A stretch of 11,507 nt of DNA. Origin: an uncultured Eubacteriales bacterium. GTDB taxonomy: Bacteria > Bacillota > Clostridia > Oscillospirales > Oscillospiraceae. A program made the position numbers and the translations under genes. Positions 1 through 6,587 of this stretch are shown here, in pieces; the first letter of the stretch is position 1; every line of letters begins with the position of its first letter. The DNA lies in NCBI GenBank assembly GCA_900555795.1, contig USMP01000013.1:1-11507 (forward strand). The letters run 5' to 3'. The notes beneath the pieces were generated by a model, which saw nothing but the letters and a program-made list of their open reading frames with translations, did not search any database and was not told the DNA's origin.

Positions 1-138
1 AGGTGCCTCTAGTATCTCCGGACCGCCGCCGATCCAACCTGGCAATCCCTGTCAGGTCCAGCGTGTCCAGGCCGGGACAGCGCAGTTTCCCCGGTGGCGT
101 CACATGCCCCCGAGGAAACCACTTGCGAAACTATGCAC

Positions 139-558
139 TTACAGAGTCTCCTCCGCCGCCTCTTTCGCGGCGTCCCCGTCCTTTTTGCTGATAAAGCCAG
201 CCACCTTGTCCACCATATCCGGCACCATCTCCACGATACGGTCCACCGTGGACACAGCGGGCACCGCCACGGGCATCACCCGCACCAGGCTGTCCTTGAC
301 AATCAGGAAAGCCACCGGCTCGATCTTTACGCCGGCTCCCACGCCGCCGCCGATGTTGGGGTCCGGCTCCGCCTCCTTCTTGTTGCCGAACTCCCCGCCG
401 CCGCCGCCAAAGCCGAAGCTGACCCGAGAGATGGGGATCAGCGTCACACCGTCCGGCGTGGTGATGGGCTGGCCCACGATGGTATTGGTGTCCACCATCT
501 CCCGGACCTTGGCCATGCTCTCCCGCATCATGTCACTGAGAGGATGTTTTTTATCCAT
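139..558 (-). CDS. gerW: GerW/YtfJ family sporulation protein
   Basis: A complete 139-aa protein that I recognise as GerW (YtfJ), a small spore protein linked in Bacillus subtilis to normal germination. The sequence shows an N-terminal DMMRESMAKVREMVDTNTIVG segment in pieces typical of the family (residues 9-29), then TPDGVTLIPISRVSFGFGGG with a glycine run near residues 50-58, a second glycine-rich stretch (GGGVGAGVKIEP), and a C-terminal amphipathic part ending in a charged tail. Length is normal for the family. The ATG at 558 follows AAGGAG ten bases upstream. It lies 31 bases after the DUF2953 gene; the same pair (ytfI-ytfJ) is adjacent in Bacillus, which supports the call. It is the last gene of the operon seen here and implies a spore-forming host. 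Confidence 0.93.
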   Translation of the reverse strand: MDKKHPLSDMMRESMAKVREMVDTNTIVGQPITTPDGVTLIPISRVSFGFGGGGGEFGNKKEAEPDPNIGGGVGAGVKIEPVAFLIVKDSLVRVMPVAVPAVSTVDRIVEMVPDMVDKVAGFISKKDGDAAKEAAEETL

Positions 559-589
559 AGCTGCGTTCTCCTTTCATCTGCCCGGCCCG

Positions 590-1267
590 TTAAGCGGCGC
601 CGGCCCCCTGCCGGGAGGTCCCGGCGTCTGTATCAGAGACGGCCTTGTCCGCCGCCAGCTTGCGAAAATTTTTGTACCATCCCAGCAGGCTTCCCCCCGC
701 ACAGAGGGCGACCACCAGCAGATCCCAGCCCCGGATGGCAATCCCCACATCGGCAGCGCAGGCGGGGCACTCCTGCTGGAAATCCGGGAACAGGCGGATA
801 TCCTGATCCCGGATGTGGGCCACCCGGTGGAGCATGGGCAGCAGCGCCCCCAGCGCCGCCTCCAGTCGCCCATAGAGAAGCGCGGTGTCCGCCGGATCCG
901 GCCCAGCCAACAGCACATGAACCTTCAGCGGCGCAATGCGCAGCCGCCGCCCGATCCGGCCCAGGGCCCTGCCCAGGATCGGCGGCAGTGTCTCCAGACT
1001 GTAAAAAATCTGCTCCCGGCTCAGGGTAAGCCCGGGTTTCTTCTTTTTCTCCGCCGCCCTCTCCGTATCCTCGGAAGGAGGCGCCTCTTTCTTCCCCTTC
1101 TCCCGCTTCTCAGCAGGATAGAGCGGAATTTTCAGCGGGCCGAAGCGGAGCAGGGCAGTCAGTTCCCCCTGGTCATAGAATACGCGGGCCCGGATGGGGA
1201 TCAGCAGAGCAATGGCCAAAAGCAGCAGCACCGCCAGTACAATATACAGGATGATCCTGCCAAGCAA
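590..1267 (-). CDS. DUF2953 membrane-anchored protein (YtfI-like)
   Basis: A 225-aa protein of the DUF2953 family, molecular function unknown. One hydrophobic segment at residues 5-25 (ILYIVLAVLLLLAIALLIPI) should anchor it in the membrane. A basic, glutamate/lysine-rich linker follows at about 53-80, then the conserved region with LGRALGRIGRRLRIAPLKVH and GPDPADTALLYGRLEA near residues 100-135. The start codon is TTG at 1267: it sits nine bases after a strong AGGAGG, and no ATG fits the hydrophobic N-terminus. It lies 21 bases after scpB and just before gerW, matching the Bacillus ytfI-ytfJ order, so a sporulation or spore-envelope role is plausible by context only. The last 20 or so residues are Ala/Gly-rich and not conserved-looking. 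Confidence 0.85.
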   Translation of the reverse strand: MLGRIILYIVLAVLLLLAIALLIPIRARVFYDQGELTALLRFGPLKIPLYPAEKREKGKKEAPPSEDTERAAEKKKKPGLTLSREQIFYSLETLPPILGRALGRIGRRLRIAPLKVHVLLAGPDPADTALLYGRLEAALGALLPMLHRVAHIRDQDIRLFPDFQQECPACAADVGIAIRGWDLLVVALCAGGSLLGWYKNFRKLAADKAVSDTDAGTSRQGAGAA

Positions 1268-1288
1268 GGGCCGTCCCCTCCTCTCCCG

Positions 1289-1888
1289 TCACTCCGTCGC
1301 CCCCGTCTCCGCCGGGGCCTCCGGATCAATGAGCATTCCGTCCTCCCCCAGCCGCAGCTGGCCCTCCGCCTCCACGCCTGGCAGATCGGGCAGTTCCTCC
1401 AGTGTGCGCAGGTGGAAAGACCGCAAAAAATTCTGTGTGGTACGGTACAGCCTGGGCCGGCCCGGCACCTGCAGGCGCCCGCACTCCTCAATCAGCTTCC
1501 GTTCCAGCAGCAGGCCCACCGTGTATGCGCTGTCCACGCCCCGGACCTGGTCCACATAGGCCCGGGTGGTGGGCTGGTAGTAGGCGATGATGGCCAGCAC
1601 CTCCAGCGCTGGCTGGCTCAGCTTGGCGGGCTTCCGGATCTCAAAGGCCCGGCGGATCATATCGGCGTAGTCCGGAGCGGAACAAAGCTGCCAGCTGTCC
1701 TCCATGTGCAAAAGGCGGATACCCCGGCGCTCATAGGCGTAGTAGTCCCCCAGACGCTGCAGCACCTGCTCCGCCGAAAGCCGGTCCAGGTCCAGAGCCA
1801 GGCAGATGCGGTCCATATGTACCGGCTCCCCCGCTGCAAAGAGAATACCCTCCACGGCGGATTCCAGTTCCTTCATTTCCAATGTCAT
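1289..1888 (-). CDS. scpB: Segregation and condensation protein B
   Basis: ScpB, the winged-helix kleisin partner of the SMC-ScpA-ScpB condensin complex that organises and segregates the chromosome. The 199-aa protein has the family hallmarks: an N-terminal AVEGILFAAGEPV motif (residues 9-21), the KPAKLSQPALEVLAIIAYYQP block, RGVDSAYTVGLLLERKLIEECG, and GRPRLYRTTQNFLRSF with the conserved Arg-Pro-x-x-Tyr-x-Thr-T. The open frame extends upstream to 1987, but that extension overlaps scpA and has an unrelated Arg/Gly-rich sequence. The ATG at 1888 is preceded by TGAGGT nine bases upstream, which uses the scpA stop codon, so translation is probably coupled. It begins eight bases after scpA ends. 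Confidence 0.96.
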   Translation of the reverse strand: MTLEMKELESAVEGILFAAGEPVHMDRICLALDLDRLSAEQVLQRLGDYYAYERRGIRLLHMEDSWQLCSAPDYADMIRRAFEIRKPAKLSQPALEVLAIIAYYQPTTRAYVDQVRGVDSAYTVGLLLERKLIEECGRLQVPGRPRLYRTTQNFLRSFHLRTLEELPDLPGVEAEGQLRLGEDGMLIDPEAPAETGATE

Positions 1889-1896
1889 GGCGTACC

Positions 1897-2676
1897 TCAC
1901 AGGGTCAGAGTGTCCCCGCCCTCGCCGGTGGGGGTGACGGTGCAGTCTGTCTCGCTGCCCGCCAGGCGGATCAGCCGGGCCTTGCACAGTTCCAGCACCG
2001 CCAAAAAGGTGGCCACTACCTCGCTGCGGCTGCGGCTGCCCCGAAACAGACGGCGAAAGCTGGCAATCCCGATCTGCCGCAGCCGGTCCAGCAGTTCCTG
2101 GGCCTTGCTGGCCACCGGGTAGGGCTCGTGCCGCACAATCTCTGTAAAGCTGCTGGTGGGCGGGGGCGCCATGCGCTCGCTGCGGCTGGCAATCTCCCCC
2201 ATGGCCGCCAGCAGATCCTCCGGCTGGTGGTCATACTCGTAAATCTTTCCGCGCTCCATGGGCTCCGGATTTTTCAGCAGGATACTCCGCCCGAACTCCC
2301 CCATGGGTCCCAGCTTCCCGGCGGCGTACTTGATTCGGCCATAGGCCTCGCCGTTGCGCCGCTCCTCCAGAGATTTGATCAAAAGATCCATCTCGCTTTG
2401 GGCCTCCTCGTCCTCAATGGAGAGGAGCATCCGGGTTTTGATGAACATCAGCTGGGCCGCCATGGTTACAAACTCACTGGCCACCTCCAGATCCAGCTGC
2501 TGCCGCCGTTCCAGATAGGCCAGATACTGATCCAGGATCAGGGAAATGGGAATATCCTGTATTTCAATTTTGTTTTTACTGAGCAAAAACAGGATCAGAT
2601 CCAGGGGACCCTCAAAATCCTCCAGGCCCTCCCGGCTCTGCACCACCCGTTCCAGCTTATAGACAGGGCTGTCCAT
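1897..2676 (-). CDS. scpA: Segregation and condensation protein A
   Basis: ScpA, the kleisin subunit that bridges the SMC heads and binds ScpB. The 259-aa protein shows the diagnostic N-terminus FEGPLDLILFLLSKNKIEI (residues 21-39), followed by the DIPISLILDQYLAYL helix, EFVTMAAQLMFIKTRMLL, and a C-terminal winged-helix region with EVVATFLAVLELCKARLI (about residues 219-236). Length is normal. The ATG at 2676 has GAGGTGA eight bases upstream and lies 14 bases after the site-2 protease stop. Together with scpB it forms the conserved scpAB pair. The last ~20 residues (ETDCTVTPTGEGGDTLTL) are a variable tail. Confidence 0.97.
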   Translation of the reverse strand: MDSPVYKLERVVQSREGLEDFEGPLDLILFLLSKNKIEIQDIPISLILDQYLAYLERRQQLDLEVASEFVTMAAQLMFIKTRMLLSIEDEEAQSEMDLLIKSLEERRNGEAYGRIKYAAGKLGPMGEFGRSILLKNPEPMERGKIYEYDHQPEDLLAAMGEIASRSERMAPPPTSSFTEIVRHEPYPVASKAQELLDRLRQIGIASFRRLFRGSRSRSEVVATFLAVLELCKARLIRLAGSETDCTVTPTGEGGDTLTL

Positions 2677-2690
2677 CCCGTCACCTCAAT

Positions 2691-3353
2691 TTAAAAGAAT
2701 AGCCCCGCCATCCACAGGTACACCCGGTAAATGGCATCGGACAGGTAGCTTCCCCCCAGGTCAAGCCACATCATCAGCAGCAGCGCCAGCATACCAAAGA
2801 GCTCGTAGCGCATGAGGGCATAGTAGGCATTTTCCGGCAGCAGGGAGAAGAGCACCTTGGATCCATCCAGCGGGGGGATGGGGATCAGATTGAACAGCCC
2901 CAGGCCAATGCTCAAAATCGCGGTCTGCAGCAGAAAGGAGAACAACCACACCGCGAAGGATCCCACCATACCCGCCGGCAGGTGGGACAGAAGGGACGCC
3001 CCCAGCATCAGCAGCAGCGCCAGCAGAAAATTGGACGCCGGCCCGGCCAGGGCGGTGACGGCCATGCCGGCCCGTGGATTTTTAAAGTATCGCATGTCCA
3101 CCGGCACCGGCTTTGCCCAGCCGAAGCCGCACACCAGCATGGCCAGCAGGCCCAGCCAATCGATGTGGTGCAGGGGGTTGAAGCTGAGCCGGTGCATCCG
3201 CTTGGCGGTGGGATCCCCCAGGGCCGAAGCCGCCAGCCCATGGCAGGTCTCGTGGACCGTCAGACACAGCAGCACCCCTGCCAGCCGCTCTACCGCCGAG
3301 AGCAGGCCCATCCAATTAAATTGTTCCCAAAAGTCCTGTAAGTATCCAACCAT
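2691..3353 (-). CDS. Site-2 protease family (M50) intramembrane metalloprotease
   Basis: A 220-aa polytopic membrane protein of the M50B site-2 protease group that commonly precedes scpAB in Clostridia. The zinc site is visible as HETCH at residues 34-38 (HExxH), followed by the family-typical ALGDPTAKRMHRLSFNPLHH and, near residues 155-164, NLIPIPPLDG with the aspartate that supplies the third ligand. Hydrophobic segments lie at about 18-40, 66-80, 98-123, 133-158 and 184-198. There is no PDZ domain, so it is the small form rather than RseP. The frame stays open much further upstream, but that part overlaps the Crp/Fnr gene in another frame and is not coding-like; ATG at 3353 fits the family N-terminus. 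Its Shine-Dalgarno is weak (GGGAG). Natural substrate unknown. Confidence 0.92.
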   Translation of the reverse strand: MVGYLQDFWEQFNWMGLLSAVERLAGVLLCLTVHETCHGLAASALGDPTAKRMHRLSFNPLHHIDWLGLLAMLVCGFGWAKPVPVDMRYFKNPRAGMAVTALAGPASNFLLALLLMLGASLLSHLPAGMVGSFAVWLFSFLLQTAILSIGLGLFNLIPIPPLDGSKVLFSLLPENAYYALMRYELFGMLALLLMMWLDLGGSYLSDAIYRVYLWMAGLFF

Positions 3354-3410
3354 AGACGCTCCCACACCGCTCCCGCCGCCTTCCGGGGTGGGAGGCCATT
3401 CATTTGGGCC

Positions 3411-3439
3411 AGTATAGCAGACTTGGCGGAAAATTACAA
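3411..3439 (-). promoter_or_regulatory. Sigma-A promoter of the site-2 protease-scpAB operon
   Basis: On the minus strand, TTGTAA (3434-3439) and TATACT (3411-3416) are separated by exactly 17 bases. Both differ from consensus by two or fewer positions. Transcription would start near 3404, giving a leader of about 50 bases before the ATG at 3353. It sits in the gap after the Crp/Fnr gene, so the operon is expressed independently of that regulator. Confidence 0.7.
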
Positions 3440-3481
3440 GCGACCCGGCACAATTCTCCCCGGATAAGCTGCAAACAGCGG

Positions 3482-4150
3482 TCAGACATCCCCCTGTCCA
3501 GCCAGGTTTTTGATTGTAAACTCGTTTTTGTGATACGCAATCAGCCCTTCCCGCCCCATTTTGGACAATTCGTTGCACATGGTGCTTCTGTCCACCCCCA
3601 GATAGTCGGCCAGCTGCTGGCGGTTGTAGGGGATGGAAAACGTATAGCTGCCCGCCCTTGTCACACATTCGGAAAAATAGGACAGCAGCCGGGCGCGGAT
3701 GGATTTGGGCCCGGTATGGAGAATTCTTCTGGACAGAAGCAGATTTTTGTGGGCACAGACAGAGAGAAGGTTCCGCACCAGCCTGGCGTGGAACGCGCAG
3801 GCGTTGGAGCAGGTTTCCAGTACCCGCGCCACCTGGAGAAACAGAACCCGCGTATGCTCTGCCGCTGCGGCGTGGATCATCAGCGGCTCCCCCGGCAGAC
3901 AGGCGTAGGCCTCCCCAAACACAGCCCCAGGCCCCACGCTGCCGAGAACGCTGTTGTTCCCCCATACGTCGCTGTGCTCAATGAGCACCATCCCCTCCAG
4001 CACCATGCCGATCTCATCGATGAAATTCCCTGCGGAGAGAATGACCTCTCCCCTCTCATAGGCCCTCTCCCGGGCCCCCAGGCACTGCAGCATGGAACGG
4101 ACATCCTCCTCAGCGATGCCCCGAAACAGCTGAGTGTGCGACAGATCCAT
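3482..4150 (-). CDS. Crp/Fnr family transcriptional regulator
   Basis: A 222-aa regulator with an N-terminal cNMP-type beta-roll sensor domain (about residues 8-125; QLFRGIAEEDVRSML, YERGEVILSAG, EIGMVLEGMVLI, GAVFGEAYA) and a C-terminal winged helix-turn-helix (about 145-212; RQQLADYLGVDRSTMCNEL is the recognition unit). It lacks the N-terminal cysteine cluster of true FNR, so an oxygen-sensing iron-sulfur cluster is not evident, and the ligand is unknown. A GTG at 4156 and an ATG at 4150 share GGAGG at 4161-4165; ATG is preferred for its more usual spacing (10 versus 4 bases). It is divergent from a small zinc-ribbon gene, and the intergenic palindromes suggest autoregulation and control of that neighbour. 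Confidence 0.9.
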   Translation of the reverse strand: MDLSHTQLFRGIAEEDVRSMLQCLGARERAYERGEVILSAGNFIDEIGMVLEGMVLIEHSDVWGNNSVLGSVGPGAVFGEAYACLPGEPLMIHAAAAEHTRVLFLQVARVLETCSNACAFHARLVRNLLSVCAHKNLLLSRRILHTGPKSIRARLLSYFSECVTRAGSYTFSIPYNRQQLADYLGVDRSTMCNELSKMGREGLIAYHKNEFTIKNLAGQGDV

Positions 4151-4171
4151 ACTCACAATTCCTCCAAAAGT

Positions 4172-4185
4172 GTTGTTTTAACAAC
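4172..4185. promoter_or_regulatory. 14-bp dyad, candidate Crp/Fnr operator
   Basis: GTTGTTTTAACAAC is a perfect 6-bp inverted repeat around two central bases. Read as five-four-five it has the geometry of FNR/Crp-family sites (TTGAT-N4-ATCAA type) but different half-site bases. It lies between the crp/fnr promoter and its start codon, where binding would block its own transcription. Operator function is inferred from position and geometry. Confidence 0.5.
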
Positions 4186-4188
4186 GGA

Positions 4189-4200
4189 ATTTTCGAAAAT
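4189..4200. promoter_or_regulatory. 12-bp perfect palindrome
   Basis: ATTTTCGAAAAT is a perfect palindrome without spacer, three bases beyond the GTTGTT dyad. It overlaps the expected start point of the crp/fnr transcript (about 4194) and sits upstream of the divergent zinc-ribbon gene, near where an activator would bind. A second operator is possible; it may instead be a chance AT-rich palindrome. Confidence 0.35.
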
Positions 4201-4229
4201 AGTATGCCATACTTTTTTTATAAGATCAA
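4201..4229 (-). promoter_or_regulatory. Promoter of the Crp/Fnr gene, overlapping a palindrome
   Basis: On the minus strand TTGATC (4224-4229) and CATACT (4201-4206) are 17 bases apart. The -10 hexamer is also the left arm of a third palindrome, AGTATG-C-CATACT (4201-4213). The divergent gene has a possible TATAAG -10 at 4219-4224 on the plus strand but no recognisable -35. The two promoters would therefore overlap, and the plus-strand one would need an activator. Confidence 0.5.
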
Positions 4230-4248
4230 GAGAAATGAGGTATCAACT

Positions 4249-4512
4249 ATGATTTATTCCGGCTGCCAGAGCAAATCCAAGGAAATATCCATTCTGGAGA
4301 AGCGCTGCCCTCAGTGCGGCAGCGAAATCGAACTGTTTTCTGTGGACACCGAGGCAACCTGCGAACACTGCGGCTTTACGATCTATAATGACACGCTCAG
4401 CTGCGTGCAGTGGTGCAAATACGCCAGGCAGTGCGTGGGCGAGAGCATGTACCAGCGGATGATGGAGATTGCCGAAAACCAGAAAAAGCAGGCGGCGCAA
4501 AGAGGGGTGTAG
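4249..4512 (+). CDS. Small cysteine-rich zinc-ribbon protein, function unknown
   Basis: An 87-aa protein with eight cysteines. C20-x2-C23 and C38-x2-C41 form a classical four-cysteine zinc ribbon or rubredoxin-like knuckle pair (RCPQCGSE, TCEHCGFT). A second conserved-looking cluster follows: C52, C56 and C62 in SCVQWCKYARQCVGE, then a helical, lysine/glutamine-rich tail. I recall similar small proteins beside redox-related genes in anaerobes but cannot assign a name. The frame is open from 4204, but ATG at 4249 is preferred: GAGG lies eight bases upstream and the earlier part overlaps the promoter palindromes. It is divergent from the Crp/Fnr gene, which suggests it is that regulator's target. 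Metal or iron-sulfur binding is an inference from the cysteine spacing. Confidence 0.85.
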   Translation: MIYSGCQSKSKEISILEKRCPQCGSEIELFSVDTEATCEHCGFTIYNDTLSCVQWCKYARQCVGESMYQRMMEIAENQKKQAAQRGV

Positions 4513-4641
4513 ACTAGAAACGCATCCCTCTGAAAAAGCATCCCAACCTTAAGAAAAATTTTAACATTTTCCCGCTTTTATTTTAACTGAACCCCCGGTA
4601 CAATAGTTTGTAGAAAAAACGGGAAAGGATTCAAAATCGCC

Positions 4642-5337
4642 ATGAGTAAGCACAGGCCTTCGACAAACCGGGAAAAAAAGTGGGCGGCGGGAATTGGCGT
4701 CGCCCTTTTTCTGATTCTGTCCGGATTGATCTGCTGGTTTGCCGGCCGGCCCCTGATCCGCTTCGCCAGCCAGCCGGAACTGTTCCGCCAGTGGGTGGAT
4801 CAGCGGGGTATGTGGGCGCCCCTGGCTTTTATGGGGATGGTGATTCTCCAGGTAATCGTAGCCATCATCCCCGGCGAACCGCTGGAAATCGCGGCGGGCT
4901 ACGCCTTCGGCGCGCTGGAGGGCACACTGCTGTGCATGGCTGGCACCCTGGTGGGCGGGGTCCTGGTATTCCTGCTGGTACGGCGTTTCGGTACCCGGGC
5001 GGTGGAGGTGTTTTTCCCCCTGGAAAAGCTGCGCTCCCTCCGCTTCCTGCAAAACGAGCGGAACCTGGCCTTTTGGGTGTTTCTGGTGTTTTTCCTGCCG
5101 GGCACGCCCAAGGACGTGCTGTGCTACTTCGTGGGCCTGACAAAAATGCCCCTGCGGACCTGGGTACTTATCAGCGCCGTGGCCCGCATTCCCTCTATCA
5201 TCACCTCCACCATCGGCGGTGATGCCATTGGGATGCAGAACTATGCCTTTGCCGCCGCCGTTTTTGCCGCCACGTTGGCCATCAGCGGCCTGGGCCTGCT
5301 CCTCTATCGGATCATCTGCCGCCGCCGGGAGCGGTAG
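4642..5337 (+). CDS. TVP38/TMEM64 family (VTT domain) membrane protein
   Basis: A 231-aa polytopic inner-membrane protein of the TVP38/TMEM64 branch of the DedA/VTT superfamily, whose members are linked to lipid transport or scrambling. A transmembrane helix lies at residues 14-34. The VTT core is at about 55-195, with the re-entrant loop signature IIPGEPLEIAAGYAFGA (76-92), PGTPKDVLCYFVGLT (153-167) and RIPSIITSTIGG (182-193), and a last helix spans 203-225 before a basic RRRER end. The ribosome-binding site is weak (AAAGGA, 12 bases before ATG). A TACAAT at 4599-4604 may be its -10, but no good -35 is visible. No clear terminator follows it. Confidence 0.92.
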   Translation: MSKHRPSTNREKKWAAGIGVALFLILSGLICWFAGRPLIRFASQPELFRQWVDQRGMWAPLAFMGMVILQVIVAIIPGEPLEIAAGYAFGALEGTLLCMAGTLVGGVLVFLLVRRFGTRAVEVFFPLEKLRSLRFLQNERNLAFWVFLVFFLPGTPKDVLCYFVGLTKMPLRTWVLISAVARIPSIITSTIGGDAIGMQNYAFAAAVFAATLAISGLGLLLYRIICRRRER

Positions 5338-5497
5338 CAGCCGAAAGATCCCAGTAGCTGAGTCGGGGTTGTCCGCAGAGTGTACAGAGAAGCACAGAAT
5401 CCCTCCAAGAGAGGAGTTATTGTCTTTTAAACAGCGTAGTGCCACTAAAGCCGCAAATCGGCGAAGGAAGAATTGGATAATATCCACATTTTTTGTC

Positions 5498-5523
5498 ATG
5501 TGCATTTCTTTATATATGCACAT
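5498..5523. promoter_or_regulatory. Inverted repeat abutting the cas3 promoter, candidate operator
   Basis: ATGTGCAT (5498-5505) and ATGCACAT (5516-5523) are perfect 8-bp inverted arms separated by 10 AT-rich bases. The right arm ends at the base before the -35 hexamer. A dimeric regulator bound here would contact or compete with RNA polymerase at the cas promoter. No matching regulator gene is next to it. Confidence 0.5.
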
Positions 5524-5551
5524 TTTACAATTTTCTTGTGTTTTTTATAAT
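5524..5551 (+). promoter_or_regulatory. Promoter of the cas3 remnant
   Basis: TTTACA (5524-5529) and TATAAT (5546-5551) with 16 bases between them make a near-consensus sigma-A promoter. The expected start is near 5558, giving a leader of about 55 bases before ATG 5612. The promoter is intact although the gene it drives is broken. Confidence 0.7.
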
Positions 5552-5611
5552 TTGCTGTAACATGGAGTTGGACACTTTATCCGTCCCGTTTGCCGGGAAG
5601 GAGACGTTACT

Positions 5612-6199
5612 ATGCCGCACGTCTGTATTGCGCATATCTCTCCGCAGCCGGATGGTCCGCCTCTTCTTCAGACCGCCTCCAGTCATTGCCGCAATACCGC
5701 TCAGCCGGCTGCGGAGCGGTTGACTTCCCTGGGACTGAAGCAAACAGCCTATCTGGCGGGGCTTCTTCACGACATGGGCAAATTTACAATACGTTTTGAG
5801 GATTATCTCTGCCGTGCCGCTGCAGGTGGAGAGCCTCTATGCTGAGGCAGCATAAACCATACCTTCGCCGGTATCCGTTTTCTGCTGGAGCGGTACCACA
5901 GCCCGGTTTGTCAATCGTTTCAAGGTGTGACAAGAGAACTTCTGGCCTACGCTGTTGGCGCCCATCACGGCCTGTTTGACTGTATCAATCCTGATGGAGA
6001 CAGTGGGTTCCTCCACAGACTCCAAAAAGAGGATATTTGCTCCGAGGAGGCTCTGAATAATTTTCTAAGCCAATGCGCCAAGGAAGCGGAATTGGACGCA
6101 TTATTTCAGGCATCTGTTCACGAGATTACGGCGTTCCACCAAAAGTGTACCTATCAGATTCCCACCTATGAGTCGCCGAAGGGTGTCATTTCCTCATAG
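5612..6199 (+). pseudogene. cas3: Type I-C Cas3, HD-nuclease remnant with internal stop
   Basis: Remnant of the CRISPR nuclease-helicase Cas3: only the N-terminal HD nuclease part is present. The first 77 codons contain H25 in SSHCRNTA and the metal-binding HD in LAGLLHDMGKFT (H53-D54). A TGA at 5843-5845 interrupts the frame, and the same frame resumes at once with NHTFAG (5855 on) and GAHHGLFD, completing the HD-domain histidines, and runs to a TAG at 6197. The helicase domains (about 500-600 residues in the family) are missing. ATG 5612 has AAGGAG eight bases upstream. A CGA-to-TGA change would explain the stop. After about 6185 the sequence no longer looks like Cas3, so a deletion appears to join it to sequence just before the CRISPR repeat, removing the other cas genes. 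Confidence 0.85.
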
Positions 6200-6497
6200 T
6201 TTTTGGCGATCTGTCGGCGCGTCGCTCCCCCCACGGGAGCGTGGATTGAAATTCCTTGTCGGCCAGCTGGGTGTTCAGAGTGGCGATCTGGCCCCGCAGC
6301 TGGGCAACGTCCACGCCCTCAAAGCCCTTGAGCGTAGTCTGGGCAGTGGCCAGCTGCTCCTTGATGTGCTCGAAGTCGGCAAAGGGTTTCTTGGCGTTCT
6401 CGACGTCACGGCCATTCTCGGCCATGATGGCGTCGATAACTTCCTTGGTAAGGGCCTGATCACCGACCTTCAGATTTTGCAAAAATTCGGTTTTCAT
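6186..6497 (-). CDS. Phage GP20-like scaffolding protein, 3' end replaced
   Basis: N-terminal 82 residues of a phage minor structural/scaffolding protein of the GP20 type, which assists head assembly. It starts MKTEFLQNLKVGDQALTKEV and has the typical IMAENGRDVE and a coiled-coil-like region (HIKEQLATAQTTLKGFEG, LRGQIATLNTQLADKE). ATG 6497 is preceded by AAGGAG ten bases upstream. The phage sequence stops at 6253. The remaining 21 codons are read through the CRISPR repeat and the bases before it and are not a natural tail; family members are usually much longer (roughly 150-200 residues). The gene is therefore truncated at the repeat junction. Confidence 0.75.
   Translation of the reverse strand: MKTEFLQNLKVGDQALTKEVIDAIMAENGRDVENAKKPFADFEHIKEQLATAQTTLKGFEGVDVAQLRGQIATLNTQLADKEFQSTLPWGERRADRSPKTMRK
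6221..6252 (+). CRISPR. Single type I-C CRISPR repeat, upstream copy
   Basis: A 32-base repeat of the type I-C class, beginning GTCGCTCCC and ending GTGGATTGAAAT. It contains the perfect stem CGCTCCC / GGGAGCG (6223-6229 and 6235-6241) with a five-base loop. Orientation matches the upstream cas3, as expected for a leader-proximal repeat. No second repeat follows after a spacer length; phage sequence starts at 6253 and continues. The sequence at 6186-6220 could be the end of the leader, but I cannot prove it. Confidence 0.87.
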
Positions 6498-6587
6498 GTT
6501 GTATCTCCTTCGGCTAGGCGTTTTAGGAGGTCGCCATCTCCCGCCGCCCCGCTTTGTTAGGCCCGCGAGGTAGGCCGGATGGGTATG

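Noticed and set aside
1..138. Possible gene end or start at the left edge
   Set aside because: No recognisable protein on either strand; the short frames have no ribosome site and unlikely composition.
104..2122. A 672-codon open frame on the plus strand and similar long plus-strand frames opposite the operon
   Set aside because: It is antisense to gerW, DUF2953, scpB and scpA, has low-complexity Pro/Arg/Gln-rich sequence, and arises from GC-rich codon bias.
3354..3965. N-terminal extension of the site-2 protease to 424 residues
   Set aside because: The extension overlaps the Crp/Fnr gene in another frame, includes the intergenic promoter, and looks non-coding; the family protein starts at 3353.
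3482..4150. True FNR with an oxygen-sensing iron-sulfur cluster
   Set aside because: The N-terminal cysteine cluster is absent; the few cysteines are scattered.
5843..5845. Programmed readthrough or recoding of the TGA in cas3
   Set aside because: No supporting structure or recoding context is visible, and the gene is also truncated downstream, so simple decay is more likely.
6186..6220. Bases before the first repeat as another phage or cas3-derived spacer
   Set aside because: There is no repeat before it and no TTC at the expected distance; leader remnant fits better.
6186..6252. The last 21 codons of the GP20 frame as a natural C-terminus
   Set aside because: They are translated from the reverse complement of the CRISPR repeat and the sequence before it.
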